Shown here: in pieces, positions 1 to 10,578 of the stretch
Layout: each line of letters opens with the position of its first letter
Numbering within the stretch: the first letter of the stretch is position 1
Source: Panagrolaimus kolymaensis
Lineage: Eukaryota; Nematoda; Chromadorea; Rhabditida; Panagrolaimidae
Length of the DNA: 64,000 bases
Direction of reading: 5' to 3'
Assembly (NCBI GenBank): GCA_028622995.1
Contig: JAJQJQ010000007.1
Span: 7,626,001 to 7,690,000, forward strand
Position numbers and translations under genes: made by a program
Notes under the pieces: model-generated
The model's input: only the letters and a program-made list of their open reading frames with translations
Told to the model about the DNA's origin: nothing
The model's database searches: none

Positions 1-50
1 AAAGCTGCGATTGTTTCGCAGAGAAAGTTATAATTTTTAAATTTTTTTAG

Positions 51-1436
51 AAGCTTATTGGATGCAAGTTTCGCTGTGATTGCTCGATCGGCTTTGGGTA
101 TTCACGAAAAATTCGGTGAAAGTGTATTTCTTGGACAAATCCTTGAAGCTTTGGATGTTGGTGAAACAAAAAAATCTTGGTTGAAATCATTTTTAGCCGG
201 AACTTATGAATTTAAAAGAGTTACCAATTACCTCCAATTAATTTCATTCCTAACAACTTTGAGCTCCTTTTTTAAATTGAGAGGAAAAATTGAGGTAGGG
301 TTGGACATTAAAAAAGGAGATTTGTAATGGAAAAAAAATTTCAGACGATGCTTGCAAAACGCGAATGTGAAACTCCGGAGGAGAAAGAAAACAGGCAACA
401 AGATTTCATAGATTTTTTGAAAGAATCTCAAGAAGAATTCGATAATACTTGCGATTCAGATTTATCTGGAAAATCACCTAAAAAATTAACCAAAGACGAA
501 TTAATTGGAACCGCACAAATGTTTTTGATTGCTGGAGGCGATACAACTTCAAACATGACTGGATATTGCTTGTATGAACTTGCCAAACATCCAGAATATC
601 AAGAAATGGTTGTTCAGGAAATTAATGATTTCATTCATGATGAAGTTAGTTTACTTTATTGTTTCCTAAAAATAATTTTCGAGTATAAAAAATACTAATT
701 AGAAAGTGGGTTTCGAAGAGAAAGTCGCTGTTTAAAGAAATTCTTTAAACTTTCTATTCAAGATCATTTTTTGATGAAATAAAAAAGTTGATAAATAAAT
801 AATTAATTAGTTGTTGAAAATATTTTTTCTCTAGGTTCATTTTCACTTTTTATAGGAAGATATAACTTACACCACCATCAAGGACCTCGATATACTTGAT
901 CGATTTATTAAAGAAGTTTCACGTTTTCATCCTGTTGGATTTCCGTAGGTTTTACCTATTAAACGTAAACTAATTTTTTAAATATTGAATTTTAGTGTCT
1001 TGGCTCGCCGAGCTCTCAATGAAACCACTCTTCCACATCCAAATGGTGGATTAATGACAATAGAAGCTGGAGTTTGTGTCCATGTAAATGCAATGGTTTT
1101 ACAAATGGATGAAAATGTTTGGGGTTCGAGTGCGAAAGAATTCAATCCAGATAGATTTTTACCTGAAAATTCTAAAAATCGCCATCCATTAGCTTTATTT
1201 ACATTCGGCGCAGGACCAAGAATTTGTCCTGGAAAAAGATTAGCTGTTCACGAAGTTAAAACATTTTTAATTTATTTACTTCGTGAATTTAAAATTGAAT
1301 TATCTAAATCCACAGAAGTAATTTTTTATTTTGACGGAAGTTAAAAAATAATTATATATTTTTTTAGTTGAAAGAAGTCACTCGAAGTTTACTTTGTCCT
1401 GAAACTATGAATCTCAAACTTGTATCTCGCAATTAG
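51..1436 (+). CDS. Cytochrome P450, 3' part (5' end outside window)
   Basis: Haem-thiolate monooxygenase, probably ER-membrane bound. Exons read as 51-294, 345-644, 856-944, 996-1317 and 1368-1436 (about 340 residues, TAG stop). All junctions stay in phase. Visible P450 landmarks in order: the I-helix oxygen-binding motif AGGDTTS in the second exon, the K-helix ExxR (EVSR) in the 89-nt exon, a PDRF meander motif, and the haem loop FGAGPRICPG with its cysteine ligand in the fourth exon. This arrangement is like the nematode CYP3/CYP13-type clan; the substrate is unknown. The N-terminal half, including the membrane anchor and C-helix, lies upstream of position 1. Bases 1-50 read as intron with a TTTTTTTAG acceptor. 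A full paralog with the same exon lengths (89 and 322 nt) lies on the other strand at 17736-19811, and the two are almost identical over the haem exon. Confidence 0.93.
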
Positions 1437-1619
1437 TCGGTTATGTAAAAATTTATTATAAACTAAATCAATCTATAAAATTATATGTTATTGTAATAAA
1501 ATTTTTCGATGTAAACTTTGCTTTATGTTTTAATATTTTGAATATTTGTAGTGTACTTTTTATTTTTTTGCAAATAAAAAAATATTAAAACTGATTTATG
1601 TATGTAGCTTTGAAAAAAA

Positions 1620-1850
1620 ATAAAATAGATTTTCTCTAACATTGTTATTACTTCTTGAGCAATAAAAAAATGTAACTTTAATATTTCTTTTTTTCGTTTT
1701 ATTTTCTAAAAATTTCAAAGCAAAATACAGAATTATAGAAAATTGAATAATAAAATTTTTTTGCACAATCAAAGGAAAATTTTTCCTGTTTTTTATTGTT
1801 TTTGTTTAAATTCAATTTTTTTTTGTAGATCAATTTGCTTGCATCAGTGT
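1620..1850 (+). repeat. Dispersed ~230-bp repeat, copy 1
   Basis: The segment from about 1620 to 1850 recurs in the same orientation at about 3725-3960 (shared marks: ACTTCTTGAGCAATAAAAA, AAAATACAGAATTA, GAAAATTTTTC then CTGTTTTTTATT). Part of it recurs inverted near 17340-17450. All copies lie next to the duplicated P450/GPCR genes, so it probably travelled with the segmental duplication. Confidence 0.65.
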
Positions 1851-1940
1851 TCTCGAACACCCCTTGCAAATTCACTCCCACTCTTGCTCACAGCCCTGCT
1901 CCTCCTATTTTTTTCTTTTTTTAGGAAACTTTTATACATA

Positions 1941-2502
1941 CAGGGATGTCGAAACAGTCTATTTAGCCAGGTTAACTAAACCACTTTTTTTGCTGGTTTA
2001 CTAAACTGCTGGTTTGCTAAACCAGAAAATTTGCTGGTTAAGCTAACCGTTTTTGTGTTAAAGGAACAAGACTATTTGATGCCTTTTCGAAAATTTCGAT
2101 ACTGGGGCTGGGAGGAAGAGTTGGAGCGGCGCGTGTTTGAATTACCGTGTCACCTTCTGTCTTACACGGTAATTCAAACACGCGCCGCCCCAACTCTTCC
2201 TCCCAGCCCCAGTATCGAAATTTTCGAAAAGGCATCAAATAGTCTTGTTCCTTTAACCACTTTTGAAAAAATGCCTTCAAAAAATTCTTGAATGAAAGCA
2301 AAATTTGTTACATGTTGCGGCAGAGAACGAAAGAAATTGCTCTTTTCTCTTCATCCAAAGTTCGAAACTTTTTGAAAAAGTGGTTTAGCTAACCAGCAAT
2401 TTTTCGTTTGATTCATTTTTTCTGGTTTAGTTAACCAGTAGCGTTCTGTGAATAATGCAAAAGTGGTTAACGAAGCCAGCTAAGACTGTTTCGACATCGC
2501 TG
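1941..2502. mobile_element. Non-autonomous hAT-type element (562 bp)
   Basis: The ends are inverted repeats: CAGGGATGTCGAAACAGTCT at the left and its complement with one mismatch at the right. Both sides carry the same 8-bp target duplication TATACATA (1933-1940 and 2503-2510), the TSD length of the hAT superfamily. Inside there are many short subterminal motifs of the type GGTTAACTAAACCA and CTGGTTTAGCTAACCAG in both orientations. There is no coding capacity. A 191-bp TTAA hairpin (2062-2252) is inserted within it. Confidence 0.88.
2062..2252. mobile_element. 191-bp TTAA-flanked hairpin MITE, copy 1
   Basis: A nearly perfect palindrome starting AGGAACAAGACTATTTG and ending in its complement, with a short spacer (around CACCTTCTGTCTT) at the centre. 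TTAA lies directly outside each end (2058-2061 and 2253-2256), consistent with a TTAA target duplication of the piggyBac type. A palindromic element cannot by itself separate TIR from TSD. A second 191-bp copy is at 50203-50393. The stem is GC-rich (GGCGGCGCGTGTTTGAATT region) against an AT-rich background. It is nested in the hAT element at 1941-2502. Confidence 0.85.
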
Positions 2503-2510
2503 TATACATA

Positions 2511-3036
2511 CAAGCAGGTTCGCCTCCCTACGGGAGGCTCTCTGCTTGTTTCTCTTTCTTTTTTAGAAAACAGATTTTCAAATTTCATTAATAAATATTC
2601 ATTAGCAAAGATCTTTAGTAATTAACGTAAATTATATCGGCTTCTTTTTTGTATTACCAAGAAATGATTGCTAACCTTACTTATCTTTCTTTTTTTCACA
2701 TCAGACTCAGATGTTAAAATTTTATCATGACGCTTTGCTATTTATTTCTCGTTCAATCATTTAATTCAAAGCTATGATCAAATTAGCTATCGATAGATTC
2801 TGATAAAGAATCTTGACTTTAATATTGAGACTTTTTAATTATATAGTTTTATTCTTAAAAGTAATGGAGCCCCTCATTTCTTAACTTTATATCTTATTTT
2901 ATTACACAACATCGACACATTAGTAACGTTACAATTCTAATATCGCCTCATAAGGTCTCAATCAAACAACAAAATAAGATGAGCATACCATTTGCACTCT
3001 CAACACAACACATTTTCTTTCTATCAAATTCTTTAA
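2511..3036. other. Intergenic, no gene seen
   Basis: AT-rich sequence between the hAT element and the GGATCC repeat tract. It contains a short GC-rich hairpin-like stretch at about 2518-2550 (GCAGGTTCGCCTCCC ... GGGAGGC ... CTGCTTG). No supported coding exon was seen. Confidence 0.5.
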
Positions 3037-3540
3037 GACTCTTCTTTGGATCCTTCGCATCTTAGGATCCATCTTATTTTTGGGGCCCTTCCTCTTCTTT
3101 CGATCTTCTTTGTATCTTTCCTCATATTTGGATCCTTCACCTTCTTTGGATCTTTCCTATTCTTTGGATCCCTCTTATTCTTTGGACCATTCCTTTTTTG
3201 GATCCTTCCTCATCTATGGATCCTTCCTTATCTTTGGATCGTTCTTCATTTTAGATCCTTCTAAATCTTTGAACACTTCCTCATTTCATCTTTGGATACT
3301 TTAACATTTTTGGATCCTTCTTCATTTATAGATCCATCTTGATTTTTGGATCTTTCTAAATCTTTGGATTCTTTAACATCTTTGGATCCTTCTTGATTTT
3401 CGGATCCTTTCTCATTTTTGAATCTTTTTTCTTCTTTACATCCTCGTGTATAATTGGATCCTTTTGGGTATTTGAATACTTTATTGTATCTTTTTTATTT
3501 ATTAGATCCTTCTTATATTTTTGGGATCCTTTTTATTTTT
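3037..3540. repeat. Degenerate GGATCC-containing minisatellite
   Basis: About 500 bp of imperfect tandem repeats built on a unit close to TTTGGATCCTTCCTCATC, 15-18 nt long. BamHI-like GGATCC hexamers or near matches (TGGATCTTT, TAGATCC) recur throughout. Long open frames over it are by-products of the repeat. Confidence 0.85.
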
Positions 3541-3724
3541 TCGCAAATAATAAAAAAATTATATTTAAATGTGAGAGATACAGATTTTGAGAATAAATTT
3601 AAGCTAAAAACAAAAAGTTTTCTGTATTTTTTATTCAAAAATCGCTTCAAAAAGTACTATCCTCTTTACGAAAACTTAATTTCCGGTAATAAAAAATATT
3701 AAAAACAAATTTTTGTAGTAATAA

Positions 3725-3960
3725 AAAAAATTAAATAAATTTTTTACTAACAGTGTTATAACTTCTTGAGCAATAAAAATATCTAGCTTGAGTTTTTTAT
3801 TTTTTTATTTCATTAAAAAAGTAAAATACAGAATTAAAGAAAATTAAATAATAAAAAAATTTTTACATAACTCAATGAAAATTTTTCTTGTTTTTTATTT
3901 TGTCTTTTTTTTAAATGCAGATTTTTTGAAGATCACTTTGCTTGTGCTCGTTCAGTGACC
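3725..3960 (+). repeat. Dispersed ~230-bp repeat, copy 2
   Basis: Diverged direct copy of 1620-1850. It sits just beyond the GGATCC tract and about 400 bp upstream of the GPCR gene. Confidence 0.65.
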
Positions 3961-4244
3961 TTTTTCAAAAAAATAACAAATAAATGTTGTTATTCTTCCA
4001 GTGCAACAAAAAAAAACTCAGAAATTTTAGGAATAAATTACCCAAGTTTTAATTTTATATTTATATATGCAAAGTAAAAAAAAATAATAACTCCTCTTTT
4101 ATTTTATTTTTCGTTAACGACATATTTTCTAATCCATTTAAAGATAGTAATTTTATAACAAAGTATTAATAAAAAAATATAAGTACATATTATTTTTTGT
4201 TTGTTAGGTATTTGATACCCATGGCTTTTTTCTCTGGTAATAAA

Positions 4245-4320
4245 GTTTTTCTCCCAGTAAATATAATTAAATAAGCACATGAGATTTGATAACTTTGAAA
4301 AAATATGGAGACTATATAAG
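4245..4320 (+). promoter_or_regulatory. Conserved proximal promoter of the GPCR gene, with TATA-like box
   Basis: A TTTCTCCCA ... ATAATTAAATAAGCACATGAG block is followed about 30 bp later by TATATAAG (4313-4320), some 55 bp before the start codon. The same block (CTCTCCCA ... AATAAGCACATGAG, then TATAAAAG) lies upstream of the inverted paralog at 15793-15865 on the - strand. A TTTTTTTTCAG at 4338-4347 could be a trans-splice acceptor. Confidence 0.55.
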
Positions 4321-4374
4321 CAAAGTTTATAGCTTATTTTTTTTCAGATTTTGATTAGTGCCTTCAACAAAAAA

Positions 4375-5774
4375 ATGTCAAGTGTTACGATTCCTCTCGG
4401 AATTTTTATTTCTTTTTTCGCAACTTGTTGCTTCCTTTTCAATCTTTGTATGCTCATTACCCTTTGGCGTGGCTCATTTTTATCTTCAAAACATGGTGGA
4501 ATTTATTTATTGGCTTTCGCTCATATCACAGGAGGCATGATTACTTCTTCATTGGTTGCATTTTATCTTGCTCCATCAATTATTGCTAAGGTTTGTGTCA
4601 TAAAGAAAATATTGAAAATGTGCATTCAGTTTTTAATTTTTTAGGGTTGGCTTTTTGAATCTTTAACCATTCCACAATTTATTGGATTTATTTTTCATGC
4701 TCAATGGTTTCAAGATATGCTATTGCAATTTGTTACAGCCATTAATAGGTAATAATAATATATTATTTTTAAGTTTCAAGAGTTTCGAATCGAAAAAATA
4801 AAAACAATGAAACAAAGCATTCAAAAAGTTTCCATTTGTAGATGGATGATAATAGTTTATCCTCAAACTGCAGCATTTTTTACTCGAACAAAAACTATTT
4901 CCATTATTGCAATTGTTTATGCCATTGGAATATTGCTCGGAATTATTACAAGTTATTTACTTCCATGTTGCCCGTAAGTTTACAAGCATTAAAAAGATCA
5001 AATAAAAATTAGATGGACTTTGCAGAATTTATTGGTACTATGCTGTTTTCACACTCGCATATTTAAAAACTGACTTCAATATCGCAGATTTTGCTGTTGA
5101 TTTACCAATAAATATTTCATGTTCTTTAATTGCTGTAATTTGTTATTGGAGAGTATGCTTTTTAATTACTTAATTTTAATAGATGCAAATGTTGTGTTTT
5201 TTTTGAAGTAAATATTTTCATAAAAATTCACATTTTAAGAATTTTTTGGAATAAAATAAAAGTGTAATTAAAACGAACCAAATTTTAGATTTATGTTTAT
5301 GTTCGTAAATCAAATTCACAAATTTCAACGATTTTAAGCCAAAAAGACGCTGAATCGCGTAAAAACCGAGAAACCAAATATGCTTTGCAATTCGCCGCAT
5401 GTACTGGATTTTGCATTTGTGAGTTCTTTTTTAGACTCAAATTTTTTAAACAACAAATTTTTTAGTTGCATGGATAGCTTTCCGAATTATTCCTTTGCTT
5501 GTTCCAACTAATCTCGCTGAACTTTTTTCAATTGTAACAATTTTGGAACTTTGTCATTGCATTTCAAGTTCTTTCGTTTTTCTCACATTTAATCCCGAGG
5601 TAAGCTAAGCAGAAAACTCTCAACATAATTGTGCTTTAAAGTTTAATGAAATTTATTTATATATATTTTTTGTATTTTTTTTAGATTCGACGAAATTTCA
5701 TAATTGATAATAGCACCAAATCAACATCATATAACAGCACTCCTCATCCAAATGCGGCACCCATTCCTACATGA
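4375..5774 (+). CDS. Seven-TM chemoreceptor-type GPCR (Srx-like), copy 1
   Basis: Seven exons (4375-4590, 4645-4748, 4842-4973, 5026-5152, 5289-5418, 5466-5599, 5685-5774) give 310 residues with all phases agreeing. The protein starts MSSVTIPLGIFISFF and has seven hydrophobic segments. Family marks are INRWMIIVYP after TM3, a lysine-rich third cytoplasmic loop (QKDAESRKNRETKYAL), and FNPEIRRNF after TM7. This pattern fits nematode Srx-like serpentine receptors, presumably acting at the plasma membrane of sensory cilia; the ligand is unknown. The ATG was chosen by match to the paralog at 13519-15501. A longer upstream frame exists but has no support. Confidence 0.88.
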
Positions 5775-6892
5775 AAAACAAAGACTTTGTAAAGAAAATA
5801 ACAAAAAAAAAGTGAAAATACTTTTATTTATCTTTTTAAAACCATTTTTTTTTCACACAAATTTTTTTAAAATATTTGTAAATTTATTTTTTTTACAATA
5901 CCTTTAAAATTATTTAATTTTTTAAAACTAATTTTAGCATTACTTTGGGTTTTATTTTTTAATTCATTTTAGTTTTATGCTTTTTTCTTTAAAATAAATT
6001 ATAATTATAAGTGTTTCTTAATTTTCTTTTAAATGTAGCCACAATATTAATAAATATTTTATTAGTCATAAATTTTTTCTTTTCAATCTTTCATTTTTAA
6101 ACAAATGCAAAACGATTTTTTTCATTGCTTTTAATAAAATTAACAAAACGCTTTCTTTATTTTTTGATGGAACGAAGCAACTTTTTTTATGGAGATGTAT
6201 TTTTTTCTTTTGAATATTTTTAACGTTATCTTTTTTTCTTCTTTTTCCCCGAATTAAATATTAAAAAGAAAAATGTTTAAATTTTTGCTGGATTGAAAGA
6301 CGCTTTTCAGCTATTTCGAGTAAAAACAAATAGATCGTCAAAAACGCGTGAAACATAAAATTAAAAGTTTGTAAATTTAATTGGCGTTTAGCTGGTTATG
6401 GAGCATTTACCAATTAGTTAAACGGTTTGCATGTATAACGAAGCTACAATGATACTTGATTAAAATAGAAAACTAACTTCCAATAAGTATGTGCAACAAA
6501 AAAAAGTAGAGTAAATCCAACAATCAAAAGAAATTTATTCGCCATAAAATTTGAAAAAAAATTCCTTGTAGATAAACAGACCATCGATACCAAAAACGAA
6601 CAAAAGTAATGAATGATTACGTGGTTCAAAATTATGCATTAGCAATTTTTTGTTTGAGAATAAAAAAGATTGACATTCATTTTTATTCCTCTTCATCTAA
6701 TTCAACAACAACAAAAAAAGGGAAATTATATAATCTTTTAAATTTTTTGCCTCACCTTGATAAACAGCTTATAAAGAAGAAAGAATAATTGAAGAAAAAA
6801 AAATATGATTCAACCATGAAAGTTGAGTAATAGCGTGAACCAAAAAAAAAATCACATCATTGAAAGACAAAAAAAAGCAAAGTGTGAAAAAA
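5775..6892. other. Intergenic, no gene seen
   Basis: AT-rich spacer between the GPCR gene and the first four-TM gene. Only short frames without homology or splice support are present. Confidence 0.5.
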
Positions 6893-7697
6893 ATGTTTGC
6901 CGGATCTGTGGTGAATGAAGAAAATGGAAATGTCCAAAAACCAGGGATTGTATGTTTTATTTTAATTATTTTTGGAAGAAATAAAATTTAAAATTTTTTA
7001 GTTTACTTTAATGAAAATTGGATACACTTTGGATGGAGAATTCGATCCAGATCATGATGATTTTCGATGGTGTTGGGGAAAATGTCATGTTCATGTTAGT
7101 TTTCTTTACCATTTTTAATATCTTTGAATTCTGGAACTCCTAATGCGAAAATTAATTTTTTTTTAGTTTAGCATGAAAATCACGAGCGTTCTTGCAAGCA
7201 TAGCCGCGATTATGGATCTCGTGGATTTTATATTAAACCCAAACTCAGATATTTTAGTTATTTTAAAACATTGTATTTATTATGTCATAATTTTAATTAT
7301 GCTACTTTCGATCATTTTTTGGAAAAAATTTTATAAACTTTTAAATATTTATTTATTTTATTTGGTAAAAATCTTTTATCTATGGATATTTTTTTAAATT
7401 TTGGATTCTAGGCAATTAGCATGCTTACAAATTTTGGATATATCGTATATTTATTTATTGTAGTTCTTAAAATGTCTAGTTTAGCAACCGATGCTGAATC
7501 AAGAAAAGCTATTTTGAGTATGCTTTTAAGAAATTTTGGAGATTTTTATTAAAAATTTAAGGCTTTCAGATGCCCAATTAATTATGTTAATTCAAGCCAT
7601 AGTTGATACATTAACTCTATTTTTTAATGTTTGGTCTTTTTATTGCGTTTATGTTGAATATAGGTATTTAAGAGGACGAATAAAAAATGGAGTTTAA
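6893..7697 (+). CDS. Four-TM membrane protein, tandem paralog 1
   Basis: Five exons (6893-6949, 7002-7094, 7167-7364, 7412-7517, 7570-7697) give 193 residues. A short cytoplasmic-looking N-terminus ends in KPGI and is followed by the block FTLMKIGYTLDGEFDPDHDDF with a Cys/His cluster (CWGKCHVH). Four hydrophobic segments follow, and the C-terminus is VEYRYLRGRIKNG. I do not recognise the family with certainty; the layout resembles nematode LAPTM/tetraspan-like membrane proteins, a loose analogy. The exon pattern 93-198-106 is shared with the next two genes, so all three come from tandem duplication. Confidence 0.82.
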
Positions 7698-8022
7698 AAA
7701 GACAAGAAAAAAGGTTAAATGCAATCCAAAATTTTGGTAAAAAAACAAAAAAATCTCAAAAAAAGCAAAAAGGTTTTTGTCAAAATGTAGCCTTTTTTTT
7801 AACCGCCTACAAACGTACGTCATAATTTAAAAAAACACAAGAAAAAGCTTGCAAAAAAAATTATTCTTCTCCTCGTATGTTGATGATAGATAAGCAGCTT
7901 TAAATGAGAACTATGAAGCATGTAATGATTGAAGCGCGTCAAAAATAATCGATCAAAAATATGAGTCAAAATGAAAAAACTTACATCATAGTTTTGAAAA
8001 GGGCTAATTGTAAAAAATAATA

Positions 8023-8841
8023 ATGTTTTCGAGATTGTTTTCGAGATCTCCGGCGGTGGATGAAGAAAATGGAAATGTTGTTAAAAAACCGGGAATTGTG
8101 AGTTTTATGCAAATTTTTTATCTTTATCGTAAAGTTGGTTTTAGTTTACTTTAATGAAAATAGGTTACACCTTGGATGGAGAATTCGATCCAAATCACGA
8201 AGATTTTCGAGGATGTTGTGGAAAAATTCATATTCATGTAAGTTTTGAAAATATATATGTATCTCAAGATAAATAAAAAAAAATTATTTATTTTTTAGAA
8301 AATTGTAATATTTATAACTATTATTTCTGTATTAATAACGATTTACGATGTCGTTAATTTTTTTTTAAATCCATCCACTGATACTTTATTGATTTTAAGA
8401 AAATGTTTAACTCTATTCATTGTAATACTTTTAGTGATATCTCTGACATTTTGGAAAAAATTATATAAATTATTAAAACTTTATTTTCTTTATTTAGTAA
8501 GCATAGAGCCTTGTTAATGGTCTTTAATTTTAGGATTTTAGGGAATTAGTATTCTCATAGATTTCGGGTATATCGTTTTTTTATTTATTGTAGTTCTTAA
8601 AATGTCTGACACGAAAAATGAGGATGTGTCAGCTGATAAAATTTTAAGTAAGATTTTTTTAAATTAATTTTGTTTAAGTTTTCTTGAATGAATGAATAAA
8701 TGGTTTTTAGATACTCAATTATCAATGTTAGAAGAAGCGGTGATAGTTACATTAACTCTATTTTTTAATGCTTGGTCATTTTATGGTCTTTATGTTGAAT
8801 ATAAATATTTAAAAGGAAGAATAAAAAATGGAATATTTTAA
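8023..8841 (+). CDS. Four-TM membrane protein, tandem paralog 2
   Basis: Five exons (8023-8097, 8145-8237, 8299-8496, 8542-8647, 8711-8841) encode 200 residues. It shares the KPGI-FTLMKIGYTLDGEFDP block, a Cys/His cluster (CCGKIHIH), four TM segments and a VEYKYLKGRIKNG tail with the preceding gene. The gap to that gene is 325 bp. The loop between TM3 and TM4 (MSDTKNEDVSADKI) is the most divergent part. Function not recognised. Confidence 0.82.
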
Positions 8842-9599
8842 AATACAAATTATTGAGATTTATAAAATAATTTAAAAAGCAAGATGCTGAATTTTATAAA
8901 GTCTATACATAAAATTCAAGACGCATTTATTCCGAAATTATGCAAATTTTTGATTTTATGATGGAAAATTTTAAATCTTAATAAGCGTTTTTTTGACGGA
9001 ATTTAGACATTTCTAGAGAAAAGATTTATGAAATATCTAGAATAAATTTTCTTAAATCAAAAATTAAAAAAATAAACGCCATTTTAAAAGTTGATCTTGA
9101 ATTTTCGAATCCCTTGAAAAAAAGTTATTCAGCTTCTTGGTAAAAAGTATTTCTGATTTTTTAAAATAATTATGAAAATAGATTACGGAGTGTAAGCCTT
9201 TGATTACCCTTTTCATATCAATATTTCCTCATTAGTCTTTCCCTATCCTTTCCAAGACATGACAAGACGGAGGCAGTAGTAATGTTTGCTCACTGCTTTT
9301 TAAAACAACGTCACAAGGATCCTTCTTTTAAGCTTTTTTTATTCCTTTCCTCAAATTTTATGGCTTTTTTAAAGCGCTTATTTAAAGCTCCTTTTTTATT
9401 TATGCATTGATAAGAACTTTTTCAAAGCAAAAAAAAAAAGCGGCGCGTAGGCTCTAAAAAATAAAATCAAAAAACAATCCAACAACAAAATAAAAAAATC
9501 ATCATTGTCAAAATTAACAACTATGATGCACCTAAATTTATTTCTCGAATTTTGTACTTCTGTGCCCAAATTTTTTAAAATAATTAAACGGAAGAAATT

Positions 9600-10578
9600 A
9601 TGAGATGGTTTACTAAAAGGAGAAATAATAGAGATGAAGATGGAGTTGAAATGCCTGGAATTGTGAGTTTATTTTCTTGAGATTTCAGAACATGGAAGAT
9701 CGATAATTAATTTTTAGTTTACTATTATGAAAATAGGCTACACTTTAGATGGAACATTTGATCCTCAACATGAAGATTTTCTTTTTTGCTGTTGTAATTG
9801 TCATATTCATGTAAGTTTCAAAGGCTTGGCTAACGTCAAAATTTTTTTTTCAAAACTTTGCGAAAGAATAAAAAATTTGTGCTTGAAACCCATATTTGCA
9901 TTTTTTTAAACGCGTGCTTTCTAATTTCTAATTTTTTCGACTGTGCTCCTTTTTTTTATACTGATTATAAAAATCTTGAATCTAAAATCTTCTCTTTAAA
10001 ATATACACAATGCAAAAGTTCAGCTGATTTAAAAGTTTTTCAGAAAGTAATGATCGTTACAGCTGTAGTCGCAATATTCATATCAATCCTTGGCTTCGTA
10101 AATTTCTTTCTCCAAAATGGCCAACATGGTACTTTATATTCATTAAAATTTTTTGTTGATTTAATGATGACACTAACTGCTGTAGTATCAATAATATTAT
10201 GGAGAAGATTTTATAAATTTTTAAAAGCTTATATGTTTTATATGGTAATTTTTTTGATAAGTAAAACTTTCAATTTATAGGGATTTATTTTAGGCTAATA
10301 CCCTTCTCCTTGATTTTGGGCATTTAATTTTTTTACTTGTTGTTGTAATAAAAATGTCTAAAATAAAAACTGGAGACTCAGAAATTGATCAAGAACTTTT
10401 ATGTAAGTTACATTAAAGAATTTTTTTAGATTAATTTTATTTTTTAGTCGTGGAATTAACATTGTTGATACAAGTTATTGGCTTGACTTTATCCATATTA
10501 ACAAATGCTTGGACTATATATATTGTATATATTGAATATAAATATTTAAAAGGTCGAGTGAGAAACGACGATCCTTAA
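9600..10578 (+). CDS. Four-TM membrane protein, tandem paralog 3
   Basis: Five exons (9600-9662, 9718-9810, 10044-10244, 10294-10402, 10448-10578) encode 198 residues. It has a basic N-terminus (MRWFTKRRNN), the block FTIMKIGYTLDGTFDPQHEDF, a stronger cysteine cluster (CCCNCHIH), four TM segments and the tail IEYKYLKGRVRNDDP. The second intron is longer (233 nt) than in the two paralogs. It is the most diverged of the three: its third exon is one codon longer. Function not recognised; membrane location inferred. Confidence 0.82.

Noticed and set aside
2031..2301. Overlapping frames on both strands with shared sequence, also seen at 50175-50532
   Set aside because: They are readings of the 191-bp hairpin element, which carries no gene.
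3046..3702. Hydrophobic open frames with Phe/Leu/Ser repeats
   Set aside because: Translation of the GGATCC minisatellite in different frames; no start context, splice sites or domain.
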